DNA from: Phoronis australis
Taxonomy: Eukaryota > Phoronida > Phoronidae
DNA: 64,000 nt
Assembly: GCA_002633005.1 (NCBI GenBank)
Contig: NMRA01000032.1
Location: 773,692 to 837,691 of the forward strand
Direction of reading: 5' to 3'
The translations under genes and the position numbers were made by a program. The notes below the pieces were generated by a model. It did no database searches, was not told the DNA's origin, and worked only from the letters and a program-made list of their open reading frames with translations. Every line of letters starts with the position of its first letter. Position 1 is the stretch's first letter. This document shows, piece after piece, positions 1 to 12,180 of this stretch.

Positions 1-1029
1 AGATTCCAGCGATGTTTCAGGACTGAGGACAAAAACAGTGTGACACATTATAATATACTTGAACTACTGTCTACGACAAAGTAAATCACCTAATAATTAC
101 TTAGAGAGTGGGCAATCAAATTTGGGTCATTCTCCAAGTTGGCATGTACCTGATACAATTACGCCAAAGAACTCTAGATGAGCGAACTTATTAATCTTTA
201 TGTTTCGGAGGTCCTCAGGGTTAATGGCATGGTATTTAATAGACTTGTTCCAAATTCGTAAATATTCAGTGTAAATGGTGTACTGTACAACAGACTTGCT
301 CCAAATAAAACTTTCCTCTTTTTTAGACGTAGGAAACACCAATGTATCATTGGCATAGGCTGCACTTGGTTGATTACGTCAGTTCCGCCAGGTCAAAAGG
401 CTAAGACATCCGATTGGCCTGTATGCCGGAAGTCGCCATCTTGAACCAATCAGATGCCTTGGCTGGTTGACCCGACAGAACCAGCAAAGTCAATCAAGCG
501 CAGCCACAGTGTTTGAAATGTCAGGAACTTTTCAGCTGAGTTGGACAAGGAAAGACGGTTACAATGCGCATCCGTGGATGTCAAATTTGCTTGTGCCAGC
601 AACACAAATTCCTGCTACAGCAATAAAATATAAATTTGAAGGCATAAAAACAATGGGTTTTATAATATTGATTCAGAATAGTGACCAGCATGGCAGCGAG
701 TACTAACAGTCGATGAGTTGACTGCATATGCAGCATTGTCGGTAAATATCAGGGAATTCAAAGACTGTTCTATTTCACAACAGAATCTTGTTAAAGCAGT
801 AGGTGCTACTGCAATCATTTTATGGAAAATGAGAAAACAAAATTTGATTTGTCCGCCATGTTGTATTATGAATTTGTGAGATTTTATCATACCTGTATTT
901 TGTTTACAGGGCAAAGTAATATTTAGGGTAATGCAGTATTTAAGGGTATGTAAACAATCAATTATGGTTGTATGCTTCATATTTGACACCATTTTGCTGA
1001 TGCACATAAATATAATGTTGACATGGTAC
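1..1029. other. PIGF intron 3 and dispersed repeat; no further exon seen
   Basis: Translated on the minus strand, I find no match to the PIGF C-terminus (the expected Trp/Pro-rich block), so this stretch is read as intron. It holds the repeat at 380-510; otherwise I see nothing. Confidence 0.4.
380..510. repeat. Dispersed repeat, copy A
   Basis: Starts GTTCCGCCAGGTCAA and ends with AAAGTCAATCAAGCGCAGCCAC. The same order of blocks (GTTCCGCCA, GACATC-GATTGG, AACCAATCA, AAGTCAATCAA, CCAC) recurs at 32130-32263 in ABCD4. Probably a short non-coding transposable element; class unknown. Confidence 0.65.
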
Positions 1030-1146
1030 CTGTTTTGCCCAAACAGTCTTGACCAGTTTTCTAGGTTAGGACCAAGAACACAACAACATGGTAGAGCAGT
1101 GAGCACAGCGAGAAGGCAGGAGAAATGAAATGTCTCGCTCACCGTC
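1030..1146 (-). CDS. PIGF: PIGF exon 3
   Basis: Acceptor tctcttcag, donor gtacca, 117 nt, phase 2 in and 2 out. Encodes TFHFSCLLAVLTALPCC then VLGPNLENWSRLFGQN, the most conserved part of PIGF. Confidence 0.85.
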
Positions 1147-2777
1147 CTGAAGAGAATAAAGACAATTAATATTTATTTCACCACAGCAGACTAAAATAAT
1201 TTCCAGGGGTGCTCTGATTAGGAGTATTGTAAAGTGCAGGTGCCATAAATGGTGTTACAATTCAGTATAAAAACACCATGCAAACTCCACTTGGGTACAC
1301 TTCTATCACAAAAACAGTCCTATTCTAAAACTACAGAATTATACCCTTTTTTGCTTTCAACAGGTACGGTAAACTTTCCTTGAACAAAAATAATGGCTAA
1401 AATTGTTGTTTTTTTTCCTTTTTCTAATGTTCATTATATTGCCAGAATGTTCAAAGTTTCATTTTGTGTTCATTGGTCAAATCCGTACTGTATAAATTTT
1501 TCCAATAATCAAGTAAAATTGTCTTCTTGCTTAATCTTGATGAAAATTTTTACAAAATCGAATTTTGCTGTTCCGCCATATTGTGTTCTAATTTGAAGAA
1601 ACTTTACCAAAAATGTCAAACCTAGTGTCAGCAAACCAACTGAATTCAGTTCAACACAGTAACGCCATCAAACATTTCAATATAAGAAAGGAACAAGTAA
1701 AACTAACTTTACAGTCAAAGTGGTCGAAGAAGTTCTTGTTTTTCACATTGAAAATTCAGAGTTGGTGTTTTGTGCTTTTGACATGTAGTCAAAATTACTG
1801 ACAGTAAAAAAACGGCAGATGAAAACGTGAGCTTGTCAATGGTACATGATAATTTCAAAAAACCAAAATTTCCAGATATTCAATTCCGCGTGACTTTAAT
1901 AAAGAGTGCAAACCTGTTTTAATATACTTACTTAGACAATGGAGCACCAAACAATACTGAAACTATGTGGAAGATACCAACAGCAACAAGGATGACTAGA
2001 ATGGAGTTAAGTGCAGACTTCACCTGCAATTAAACAAAAATAGGAATATTGTTTAAAAATCTTTTAATACTAAATACATTGCAAGTCCAGGAAAACAATC
2101 ATTCGTACAATTTTTATGGACTAATAGAAAAATTGCCCTAGTCTGAGAGCAGCCATGACTACTTTGTTCAGACATAGATTATAGCACATGGATCGACAAC
2201 TCTGTACATTTTCAAAGGTCGAAATCTGTGATCTCACGCATAAGCCGTGACGTCGCTATTCACTAGCGACACCTGACAGACTAGCACACTTTACTTCTGA
2301 CAAGTGCCTCATCTGCTATACTGGACAATAAAATAGATGTAAGAATTTCCCGTCACAATACAATATGTCATTAACCAGAAGCTGAGTTTGCTATGTTAAG
2401 AGGGTGGCGCCTCCTCTAGGATATTTCGCAAGAAAGTATGTCTCAGATAAGGCTGTGTATAAGCAACCACAGGAATCTATAAGAAACGAAAAGATAACAC
2501 CTGAATACAATATAGTTACCTGCAGTCTTCTTGTTTTAGATCGGCTAAAATTATTTTTAAAAATAATTAATTGTGCCATTTGGCAAATTGTGATCAGTAA
2601 ACAATAATATCTAACGGACAGCAAAGCATCTTGATATAATAAGGTAGATCCGTAGATTAACTTTGGGATAACTGTCAATGAAAATAACACTCCAACAGTG
2701 AAGCAGTTAGACACCACGATAGTTTTTCCAGACTGATTTCCAAAATGTTTGAATCCCTGCACAATGGGCGCCGCCAT
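1030..2777 (-). CDS. PIGF: PIGF, GPI ethanolamine-phosphate transferase stabilising subunit (3' part off the window)
   Basis: Multi-pass ER membrane protein that partners PIGO and PIGG, the enzymes adding ethanolamine phosphate to GPI-anchor mannoses. Three exons are seen: 2520-2777, 1932-2023 and 1030-1146, with phases 0 and 2 matching across both introns. The diagnostic stretch is FGAPLSK followed by ALPCCCVLGPNLENWSRLFG, which matches the YGAPL and CLLGPNLKAW blocks of animal PIGF. Hydrophobic segments occur at about residues 17-42 and 55-73 (exon 1), across most of exon 2, and at the start of exon 3. The start ATG (2777-2775) has a good context, with A at -3 and GCG following. The remaining C-terminal exon or exons are not found to the left and must lie beyond position 1. 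The N-terminal region is divergent, as is usual for this family. I am confident of the family; the N-terminal exon rests on splice phase and hydrophobicity. Confidence 0.85.
1932..2023 (-). CDS. PIGF: PIGF exon 2
   Basis: Acceptor aattgcag, donor gtaagt, 92 nt, phase 0 in and 2 out. Encodes one membrane segment ending in VSVLFGAPLSK, the family's conserved GAPL block. Confidence 0.85.
2520..2777 (-). CDS. PIGF: PIGF exon 1
   Basis: 86 codons from ATG (MAAPIVQGF...) to CTG CAG, donor gtaact, phase 0. Two hydrophobic segments are followed by a basic loop, FSRSKTRRLQ. A GTG codon upstream at 2807 is in frame but is not a plausible start. Confidence 0.75.
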
Positions 2778-4508
2778 TTTGAATGTATATTTTGAATCTC
2801 CAAACACGAAAGAGCAATGATTTCAGCTGTGTCTCAGTGCGGCGCGCCCCAAACGGCGCCCGGTTGCTGCATGAAACAGCCTCAATTCAACTACATTCCG
2901 TAAAACTACTGGGCATTTGTGGTCTTGTGAAAACACTGATTGTTATCTCATATACTGTTTGAGTTTCATTATTAAGTCAATTTTTATATTTTGGTACAAA
3001 TTTTCAATAGTATTGAACATTAGTAGGGAAGCAATTAAGTCACTAACTATTTTGACTCAGCCTGAGTGAATTAAGGGCTCGGTTTTCAGTTACTTATTAC
3101 AAGAAAACGTTTTAAGACAAAGTGGACCTCATAATAAAAATAAAATGATAGAAAAAAAATGTTCCGTCTGTGAGTAAAAAAGACAAACGGCAACAAAGAT
3201 TTAGAGAACTTATACTTGAATCCCTATTTCAATCATATGGAACTGTTTCACCGTAGGTACAGGAGGGCCGGCTGGACTCTTTACTCATGAGGACCGCTCA
3301 GTATCGCGAGTGTCTCAGTCACTAAAGATGTCGCAAGACTATGCGAGATATCGTCGTGTATTTTGAACATGAAAGCACCTGATTGTATCGCCGGGCCGCG
3401 AGGCACAACGGGAACTCCGTCGGACCCGGCTACTCATTGCCGGGGTTGAGTCTCCGAGTCACACGAGTCTTTGAGTTAACGAGATAGGTATCATATCAGT
3501 GACGTCATTGTGTGAGCCCTGAGAACCAAATCAAAAATACTCAGACAACGGTCTGGGATAGTGATAACTATCTTGTAGTCATGTGTCAAGCGAGGCGGAA
3601 ACAGTACTTTACTGGACTGCGCCACATGCATCACGGTATGGCCTGTGAATACATTGTGATCTGAGTAAGTCGGCACTGATACTCCGTATTTAACTGAACA
3701 GACACGGTAGGTGTTTCTTACGTTGCATTTTTAACATATGAAGAATGACTTGGATTTTGTCAGTTTGGAACCCTAATAACATAAAAATCATAAAAGATAC
3801 ATACTTAAAAGGGAACTGTATTTTATTCTGAATAAATTCTGGATAGTTTTCTATGAATTGTTGATTGATTTCACAAATAATTCAACACCAAAAATTAAAC
3901 TTATGTTCTCTAACGAAGCTCAAAAAATTACCGGCTTGGAGCGCTGCCTAGTCTCGTCAGGGGGGGAGAAGGCTCAGTTAGTAGAGGGCGTTTTTACGTT
4001 AAGTTATATTTGAACATAAACCAATAGGATTTCTGAAATTGTCAAATGGTGATCATGTTTAGGGCCTGTTTGGACCCCGGCCGCGTGGGTTCCGCAAAAC
4101 TTGCTGATCACCCAATGCCGGAGACTAGTCGGCCAGAATACCCGGCGCCGGGCTACCCGGACCCGCGACCTACAGTTGTCATGACTGAGTGCCCCTCCCT
4201 GGTGTCGGAACGTCAGACTCTAGCTGACCGTCAGTGTGGCCCCTGTTAACCTATAGAGGGGGCCAGCCTAGTCATACGTATAGTTGTCCGGTCTTTACGG
4301 CTTCGGCATCTGATCCATACCTTAAGCTGTTAGATTTACCATGGCGATGGAGAAATGATTGCGGTTTCATTACCAGAGCTGGGTGGCAGTGGGTATTCAG
4401 TCTCGGTGGATCCTGTATTTTCTCGGTTCCAGACTCCTCAACTTTTGAATATGCAGCGTCACACCATCTCCCCTGGAAGTCCTCGACTAAATTTTTGACG
4501 GGGGTGCA
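2778..4508. other. Intergenic: PIGF upstream region
   Basis: The first ~80 bases beside the PIGF start are GC-rich (GGCGCGCC and GGCGCCCGG near 2838-2862), consistent with a CpG-type promoter. From 3240 to 4500 the sequence is locally GC-richer than its surroundings, with no open frame I recognise and no splice-supported exon. Confidence 0.4.
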
Positions 4509-5620
4509 ACTGAAAGATTAAGATACCCGCTCACTTCGAAAAGGGGAAGGAAAAGTTGGACCATCTGTAGCTAGTATCCATGACAAAAGTCACCATTTTG
4601 AAGGAATTGTTCCAGAAACACAATATTTATGTAAGGATTTATTCCATATAAAGGGAGCAGTTTGGTAGCGATTACTGGACAGGTGAATGTTTATCCATTG
4701 CGCCCGAAACGGTAGCAGCAGAGAGGTAATTGGGTCAAAAAATGAGTACATCTTTTACAGCAAAAATTTTAAACTAGCTGACATATTAAAAAACCTTCCG
4801 TGGATTTGAGTAGTTAGAAAAGAAAACTTTTTGTGGGCCCTCGAAATCCCAAAGTGAAAGCTTTGAGGTATTTTTGCCAGAAAAGGCACCTTTTCGAAGG
4901 GACTTATGTAAGAATATAGGCAACGGTTCGAAGGGAATCAGTCGTGAAATGTCGCCCTTCTGGGTGGCACGTCCCTATATATGAGAAAACGCCCAGATAC
5001 CCCCGAAATATTGGTCTCGTTCTCTGCACTAGTCTGATGGTCCACGTCCAGTGCTTTTGTATACACAGCTAATTATCCAAATTTAAATTACATCTAAAGT
5101 AAGACGTGGTTTTTGGTTAATAGCGTTCTTTAGTAATCATTTCGTATAGATTGACAATAATTTTTGTCGAAGGCACCCATTAGTCGCAGCAAATAATAAG
5201 TCTGGTGATTTCTGAACATTTGTCTTTGTTTTAGCTAGAATAAAACATTAAAATTGCTATGTTTTTCCTATTCTAAACACAAATTCGGTCATTATTTTCC
5301 AAAAAACGTCTTAACGATGTGACGAAGCAACTGGTAACGGAAACCTCAACCCCATACCGATTTATTATTAAAATATAAATGTAATCTAAAACTTGACTTA
5401 AGTACTTTAGTATTTATTTTCCCGATGCATGAGACTGTTTTTCAATTTAAATATATTGAGGAAAATTAACTAAAATGGAATTTCATAACAAGACGTCACG
5501 ATCTATATTACACAATAAAGCGTGACGTAACAAACACTAATTCGTAATTTATAATGCGCATGGTTGACCATAGCTGAACAGGACAGACGTTTACCTTAGT
5601 GGAGGTATAATAATTGAAAA

Positions 5621-5621
5621 N
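5621..5621. other. Single N at a deletion junction
   Basis: The sequence left of the N matches 45751-45770 and the sequence right of it matches 46586 onward, so about 815 bases of copy 2 are absent here. Both joins share the short motif GAAAA. This is either a real microhomology deletion with one ambiguous base, or an assembly join. Confidence 0.7.
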
Positions 5622-6302
5622 CCCGTCGTTATTGACCAGGGAAGTTATGGCTGTGTATACTTAGTTGAGCAGCACCAGGTGTTCTACGCTCTCAAAGTGT
5701 TTCGCAAGGAGTCATCATCTTTATACGACGTCTGGAAAGAAGTTGAAGTTTTCCAGTTTGCCAATGAGAAAGGAATCAGGCCTCAATTTCGAGGGTTTTT
5801 CCCGTTAGAGGAAAACTCGATTCTCATATCGTGGGGAATTTTAATTGACTTTGCTGGAAGCGCTATCCACAAAGGACAGACACTGCGCCAACTACTCAGC
5901 GAGTACAAGAAAAAGTCTGAGTTTACTGCACTAACGGACCGAGAGTGGCTTGACGTTCTGATTAACATATGTGAACAGGTCAACGTTCTGAATAGAGCAG
6001 GCGTGATGTTGACAGCCGTGAGTGCGGACAATATAGTAGTGATCAAGGCCAATGGTTTGTACGAGGCACAGTTCTTGGACTTTCGAGACGCAGCGTTGTT
6101 GAAGCACAACCCCTGTGCCACCTACTACGGCGACTTTGCTAAGGTACGCGATCTAATGGGCCTGATAAACTGGGAGACAGACTCCAACGAGAGGTTCCAC
6201 GATGCTCGTGAACTGATGTCTCAGGTGCCAGCTAAAGCTACTTGGGATGACGTCATCAAGATCCTAAGGGCGGAGAAGTTCTTCACCCGCTCTATCTTTT
6301 AA
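5622..6302 (+). CDS. Protein-kinase-like protein, 5'-truncated (copy 1)
   Basis: 226 codons open from the N at 5621 to TAA, with no in-frame ATG at the left end. Kinase N-lobe features are clear: glycine loop DQGSYGCVYL, the VAIK-type lysine in YALKVF, and a helix-C glutamate in KEVEVF. The catalytic loop reads LTAVSADNIVV: the loop Asn is kept, but the HRD His, Arg and Asp are Leu, Thr and Ala. DFG is DFR (FLDFRDAA). The C-lobe is short, ending FFTRSIF. A catalytically dead pseudokinase is therefore the likeliest reading. Copy 2 shows that about 270 N-terminal codons are missing here. The frame itself is undamaged and differs from copy 2 largely by substitutions. I do not recognise the family, so no gene name is given. 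It is either a truncated paralogue or an intact gene misjoined at the N. Confidence 0.65.
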   Translation, partial: PVVIDQGSYGCVYLVEQHQVFYALKVFRKESSSLYDVWKEVEVFQFANEKGIRPQFRGFFPLEENSILISWGILIDFAGSAIHKGQTLRQLLSEYKKKSEFTALTDREWLDVLINICEQVNVLNRAGVMLTAVSADNIVVIKANGLYEAQFLDFRDAALLKHNPCATYYGDFAKVRDLMGLINWETDSNERFHDARELMSQVPAKATWDDVIKILRAEKFFTRSIF

Positions 6303-6637
6303 AAGTCTATGTCAGAATAATGATGCCACGTCATGCGTGTGCATGATATGCGTGCCGAAGCCTGCCCATGATGATAAGTCGGCAGCAAAACTCCGCGCAA
6401 ACCTGACTTTTCCAAACGCTTGTACTATCAGAGCAACGGCCGCTGAACCTGGAATAACTAAGCAAGAATACCAATGACGCTCGTTAAGACATTGTTTCGA
6501 TCAACTTGATAATTTGCTGATGTAATGTGGTGGGGCATAAGACGGTCTTCTGACATGGGTGAAGTTTTTGTTTACAACCATTATCAGAAAGTTGATTAGA
6601 CGATTAATTGCTTTGTATTGATTTTATTTTTCTTCGT

Positions 6638-6643
6638 AATAAA
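6638..6643 (+). terminator. Poly(A) signal of kinase-like copy 1
   Basis: AATAAA in the context GTAATAAACGTT, 336 bases past the stop. It is preserved at the same relative place in copy 2 (47610-47615). Confidence 0.55.
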
Positions 6644-7446
6644 CGTTGATCAAGATTTCTTATCATACTGTGTTCATTTATTTATTGATAAAGTATTTAT
6701 TACCCATTTTATCGCTAGACGGGGCATCAGAGAGCAGAATCTTTCGAAAAGTTAGTGTGCTCCTACACCAAGTCTTATCTATACAGGGATCATTTCATGT
6801 CTTCTCGCGCTTCTTAAGACAAAAATGCATCGAACGTCTCGACAGAACGCCGCCGAAAACGCTAACTAACAGTAAATTTCAATTATAATAAAACACGATA
6901 TTCCCACAAAAGAACTATGAAGCTGTTTAAAGAAATGGGGAACGAGAGATTGCCCAACTCATATCAGAGACTGAAGCGAGTTTGAGGGTAGGTAAATATT
7001 TTGCAGAACGGAGTTTTAATCTGGTGCTTCGGGTAAATTTTCAATTTTCCAAAAATAAGATGTCGAAAATTTATTTCCCAATCTCCACAAATATCCTTTA
7101 TAATCAAATCGTTTTTGAAAATCATTTGCAAAACTTGTAGGCAACCATGGAATTTTTAGACCGTGCCGACTTGCATTAGAGAAAATTGGTGCCAACTTAT
7201 CAATTTTTAGGTCATGTTAAAAGCTCATGTAAAGCCCATCTACCTGTATTGCTTTATATCTATCCATTATTTCATATTGAACAAGCTTGGCTGTTCATAT
7301 ACTTCTCATGAAACACTCTGACGGTGAAAAATGTTTATCCCAAGTTCAGGCTAGTGTGTAAACTGTAAATAACGGCCAGTAACTTTATACACTCGTGACG
7401 TGGTGTGAGCCGGTTTGTTTGTCCGGAGGTATTGCTTTTTTGTTAT

Positions 7447-7591
7447 CATGGGCGGCGCAGCACTGAAAAAGGTGGGGGGCTAAAGCCCCCTTAGCCCCCC
7501 TGTGGTGCACCGCCTATAGACCATGTGCGGCGTAGCACTGAAACAAGTGGGGGGCAATAGCCCCCCAGCCCCCCATGGTGCGCCGCCCATG
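7447..7591. mobile_element. Palindromic MITE with 5-bp target duplication, copy 1
   Basis: 145 bp running from CATGGGCGGCGCAGCACTG to CATGGTGCGCCGCCCATG. Terminal inverted repeats CATGGGCGGCGCA are flanked by GTTAT on both sides (7442-7446 and 7592-7596). Inside are two hairpin units of about 65-70 bp, each with GGGGGGC...GCCCCC arms, joined by TATAGACCATG. No coding capacity, so it must be moved by an autonomous element elsewhere. Confidence 0.85.
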
Positions 7592-10090
7592 GTTATTCTA
7601 GGCTTTCCAGTAACAAACAGGGAGTTTTTGACTGGGATGAGTGGGTGGGTGGGCGAGGGGTTGAAGTGACTGGTAATCTGGGACTGATGCAATGAACAGG
7701 ATGAATACCTAGGATACGGGTCCAGACACAGAATGAATGAGTTTCTACATTACTACGTAGTACCTACCGTATCGGGAGCGGTCTGCTCTCCCACAACCCC
7801 CATAGTGGGTAAGCCACTGCTGGAGTTCACAATTTTTGGTAATAGTGTTTTCAATTTTATATCTCACTAACTTATGAAATCGCCAATCGTTGCTCTTTTC
7901 AATGCTAAAAATGACATCGTCCTTGGTCAAGTTGTTATAAATTCTTACCCTAATAGTATAACACTATCAACTTTTAGGCCTGCATAGCCCCAAGGGATCT
8001 GTAATCGTTTCTAATCTGAGCAAGGTAGAAGTTCAGATATAACGCTTGCTCATTCCAAGCTCTGCTTATTTTTCGTGAAGTAAATAGAATGGATTTCATA
8101 ACATACCAGTTTATTGTACTGGATTCTTCTTGGGTTTATCAACTGTAAACTAACACTAATAGGAGCATAGGATAATAGCCACCTGTCTTAAGTTCGCACA
8201 AAAGTAGAGTACAAAATTCCAAACGTAATTTCGAGTTCCAATTCCTGTAAAAAGATCAATGACAGGGCCCAGGTATCAATTCCGGTATTTTTGGCACTTA
8301 ATCGTGTTTGAAAGTGTTGTACTGTGTTTGGAAATTTGTTTGAAAAGCTGTTTTTTTTTGCTGAACAGCGTATGACCTTACTGGATTTAAGGGCCCCACC
8401 AGAGCATTTATTAGTGTGCCCTCCACTCATTTCCAATGTTCTATGTATATCAAATGCTTTGAGATGCCAGCAGGGTAGTATTCTGCATGCAGCTTTGTTG
8501 ACCATTGTGGTCAGTGAGAATGTCCTACTCACATGTGTATGAATGCATAGTGTGTGCACCTCATTCATGTACCACACCAGTATTGCCTGTGTGGTTATGG
8601 AAATGTGTAAGCTGCTTGTGTTGTATGGGCATTGTTGAGCTTGAAATGCTAGTTTTACTCCTATAAAACTAGGGATGTATTTATTGCGACATGTCTCCGT
8701 TATTGTTGTTACTAGTTTATTGCTTAACCAGTGTATCTATTTTGAATATTCTTCAAGCCTTGGATGACTGATCTTTTCAGTTTAGGATAGTTATTGTTTG
8801 CATCCCAAGAAATGAATTACATACTGTCTTTTTTAGTATTTTTATTCAGTGACTCCTGGTGTGGTTTTGAAAATGGTTGTTTTTTAGGCTGAAATGCAGA
8901 TTTTTTACCAAGTTCTGCAATGACCCTGTCATTTCCACATGGTTATCTTGAAAAGCAAATTCTTGTATACATATTATTGTCATCTTGTGAGGTGTGCAAT
9001 TTATTGCGGTTTTCAGTGACTGGTTCCACCAGGGATAGCAGTATTGTGCACCTACCGGTACTTTGCTCAAACCCATGTTTCATATTATTATATTGATAAC
9101 TTTTCCTCGTGAAGGTAGTGATCTCAGCAGTTATATCACTTATGGTGTTTTGTCAAGTAGTAGAACCTTGTACTGCTATGACACAAATTTTGAAGGTTTC
9201 TATGTTGTAGTTAAGTCCCACTTTAAATATTTTGCTCACCATGTGAGTTATTGTTTACATGGAGGGATTCATACTTATGGATGATCTCATCAGGGATTGC
9301 ATGTAACACTATTTGGGTGTGTATATTTGTTACATGTTCATTGTATAAAGTGTATTGTTTATATTGCAGAGTTTATAATTGTTAGTTAAAAAGATTTCGG
9401 TAGGTTATCTCAACAGTGCTTAGTGCATGTTTTGCTCATCCTGTGAAATGTAATATTTATACTGAAGAGTTTATCATCGCTAGTGCCTGTGTCCCTTATT
9501 GCTTTTCCCATAGTATGAACAACTAGTCATGTTAACGTTTGAAATTCTCATGTACAATATATATTACACTCTTCCGAAATCTTACACTTATTTTCATTGC
9601 CCAAGCACTAATCTGAAGAGTGGCCTACTAGTTATGTGGAATGCGCACAATGCAAAGTTAAAGCGAGGTGATCGTATGCCGCTGGGTTTTTGTTTTCTTA
9701 CTCTTTGTGAACGCAGTGCCTGTAATTCGCATTTATTCCTAAGTTTATGCAATCATTTTAAATTACAAAACATGAAACCCTGGGAACCGGTGTGGCAGTT
9801 AAATTTTGACATCGACAATATATACGTGTCATTTGAAGTAGTAGCCCGTTGTAGGGTGCCACGACCAAAAATATGGGTACACATCACATGTTTAACCACA
9901 AACAACAAGTGAAAGAGTTACTTTTTCAGGTAAGCGGCGCGTTGCGCGCTTTGGTTGTTTTTGTCCGTTTTAGGTGGCAAGTGGCGCTTTTTTCTTTGAC
10001 GATTTCGCTGAGGTACGTTTCAGAAAATCCTACTGTAGGCCTAAGTCATTTTTTCTGTGCCAGTTAATTTAGGTACACAGCAACTGAAAA

Positions 10091-11463
10091 ATGGATAAAT
10101 CACGTCATTTTAAATCTCCATATCGCTCCGTTATGGCCACTTCGACTTGGATGGATTTTGGCTCTTTCAAACACTCCTCCATGCTCTATTTTTTGAAGTT
10201 CGTTAACGAAAACGCGTACCAGGATGTAAGGTTCGTGCCCTCCCCCTCGAGTTTTAGTTGGTAATTTTGACATGAAGATGATGGTGATATTTATGCGTTC
10301 CTTGACGAGAATTCCAGCAAGTCAAGTTTTGCCTAATTCAGCTTTTCATTCATTTTTATACCGTGTATGGTCGCTGGCAAAATAAGATACCATCAAGATT
10401 TTAGTCTAGATGTTTCCTAACTCGATTTTTAGCCATAACACTGAGCGCGCAAGAGAAGACGGAACATATTTGCGACGTTTCGTTTACTCAAAGTTAATGA
10501 GCCTAAACGTCAGAAAATATTTGTTTTCTCTTTCTCGCTTATAATGATTTTCAAGGGTTTCCGTTATTCAATTTCGGCAAGGTCGTCGCTTTCTCGCAAA
10601 ACTACCGATTGGATGATCAATTACGCACTTATTTACTCTCCGTTTTAACGTTGATCATCGTCAATACACCTCCAAAAATTGCACATCGTCTTTGCGCAAA
10701 CTACATTGAGATTTAAGTCTCCCGAAAAAAGTTGACGATCGGATAGTGTTTAAAAGTCTAATTCTAAATTTCTCCACTTAGTGCACAAATGAAGTAAACG
10801 AAAGTAGTTCTGCTTGTCGCGTCAGCTGTTGGTATCATTATCTCGATTTATGACCCACAACGCGTGACTGGACAAAGCCTTTTCAAATTAGCCGGTGGAG
10901 CGTGAGACCCCTGAGGTCCCAATCGAGTCCTCACGACAACTTCGCGTTATGAGATGATTCACCGTCCAGTGTCATTTACCGCAATGATTTATTTTGCATC
11001 AAATCAGTAAGCGATGACGCACGTGTGGTTATCGGTCCCTTTGTCCGGGTCGGCCACGGGCTCGGCATAGTCGCCACGCGGCTCGGCGATCTGACTCGAC
11101 ACTGGAAATCGTCACAGCTCGCGCTTATCGTGAACCTCAGTCCTCGCTGCGTTCTGCGAGGCGGCCAGCCAATCCCTGCGGGGCGGGGAATCGCGACGCG
11201 ACCGCGACGAGGTCCTGTGGTCCACTGCGGACCCCAGTAGGCGCGCCGTGCTTTTACAATTCAGCCGGTGCTGGGATACTTTCATCTGTTGTACGTGTTT
11301 GGTCTTACTAAGCTTTAATGAATTTTAATTTTAGATAACTTACCAACTTGCTGATGGGAAAATCTACGATACGAAAAAGGGTGACCTTTCTAAGAAAATA
11401 CATTTTTTCGATAAAAAACTCTTCAAAAATTTAGGCCGGCAAATCAAAGACTCAACTTTATGA
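10091..11463 (+). CDS. Weak candidate two-exon small gene, unknown
   Basis: Exon 10091-10225 (ATG GAT AAA TCA..., donor gtaagg after CAG GAT, phase 0) joins in phase with 11335-11463 (acceptor aattttag, ATAACTTACC..., ending in TGA). Together they would encode about 87 residues rich in Lys and aromatic residues (LADGKIYDTKKGDL, KLFKNLGRQIKD). No domain recognised. It could be a chance pairing; an overlapping frame continues from the ATG at 11460 to 11702. Confidence 0.15.
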
Positions 11464-12085
11464 CTGCGGGAACAATCCACGCAGTTCCCAACAGTGAATT
11501 AAGTCCGGCTCAGTTTTTAATGGTACTTACTGACTCTAACAAGTTTTTCCTTTTTGTGAAGATCATCAATTCAAAGACGCACTGGGAAGAATTTCAACAA
11601 AAAGTTTTGTTTCAAAGGAACTTGCGCCGTATTCGTTCGTACACCGTGGCATTGATAAGTTCCGTTGGCCGGAAAGCAACAGTGCAATGGCATAACGAGT
11701 GAAAATGTGACTGAGAAGTCATTACATTATTGTTTCAACAATCCACGTCTTGTAGTTCGTTAGCAACACGCATTTTTTACGTTGGCTCAAATTAGTAATC
11801 TGGCCGAAATCTACTGACTAGGATTCCAGGCGGGCGGCGAGGTCTGGAAACTAGGCCCACCCAAAAGATACCCCGGAGAGCCGGTAACTGTTTGCGTGTT
11901 TTAAAAATTTGATAGATTGCTCTAAATACGTATGTTTCGGTGAAAATTTTATGGTAGTGAATTAAGGCACTATATTGATTGCATGCAGTTACGTAACGAG
12001 ATATCAGTTGGGTGACTTTGACGATGCCATTTCAGTCAGCTTAAAGGATGCAGTTTCACCGCTCAGTGCTGAATGCGAACATGCG

Positions 12086-12180
12086 GCATTGATGGGTGGC
12101 ACACCCATGGGGCTGGAGGTATCCACTCCCCCCCGCCCGTGACTTTTTTCAGTGCTCAGTGGCGCCGCCAAGGGTCTTTT
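12086..12180. mobile_element. Degenerate fragment of the CATGGGCGG MITE family
   Basis: Shares CCCATGGGGCTGG, a run of C, TTTTTTCAGTGCT and GCGCCGCC in the same order as the element at 13099-13215, but it is diverged and has no clear termini. It lies about 0.4 kb upstream of the ACSS1 start. Confidence 0.45.

Larger units (their letters stand above)
4509..7335 (+). repeat. Duplicated kinase-like block, copy 1
   Basis: Collinear, same-orientation match to 44341-49705. Shared landmarks are CTGAAAGATTAAGAT at the left edge, AGAAAAGGCACC, GCGTTCTTTAGTAATCATTTCGTATAGA, TTTTTCAATTTAAATATATTGAGG, the kinase-like ORF, GTAATAAACGTT, GGAATTTTT and CTCTGACGGTGAAAA at the right edge. Copy 1 lacks about 815 bases present in copy 2 (45771-46585), exactly at the N at 5621. 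It also lacks an insert corresponding to roughly 47880-48560. The match includes non-coding flanks and a shared poly(A) signal, so this is a segmental duplication and not a processed copy. Confidence 0.85.

Noticed and set aside
2778-2807. Upstream GTG as PIGF start
   Set aside because: Not a normal eukaryotic start; ATG at 2777 has better context.
4046-4521. Overlapping plus-strand frames in GC-richer DNA
   Set aside because: No conserved motif, low complexity in part, no splice-supported neighbours.
5679-5681. GTG at 5679 as start of kinase-like copy 1
   Set aside because: The glycine loop is encoded upstream of it, and copy 2 shows coding sequence continuing further 5'.
8188-8577. 129-codon minus-strand frame
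   Set aside because: No recognisable motif, no splice partners; length is within chance for this composition.
9529-9912. 127-codon plus-strand frame
   Set aside because: No motif, no splice support; likely chance.
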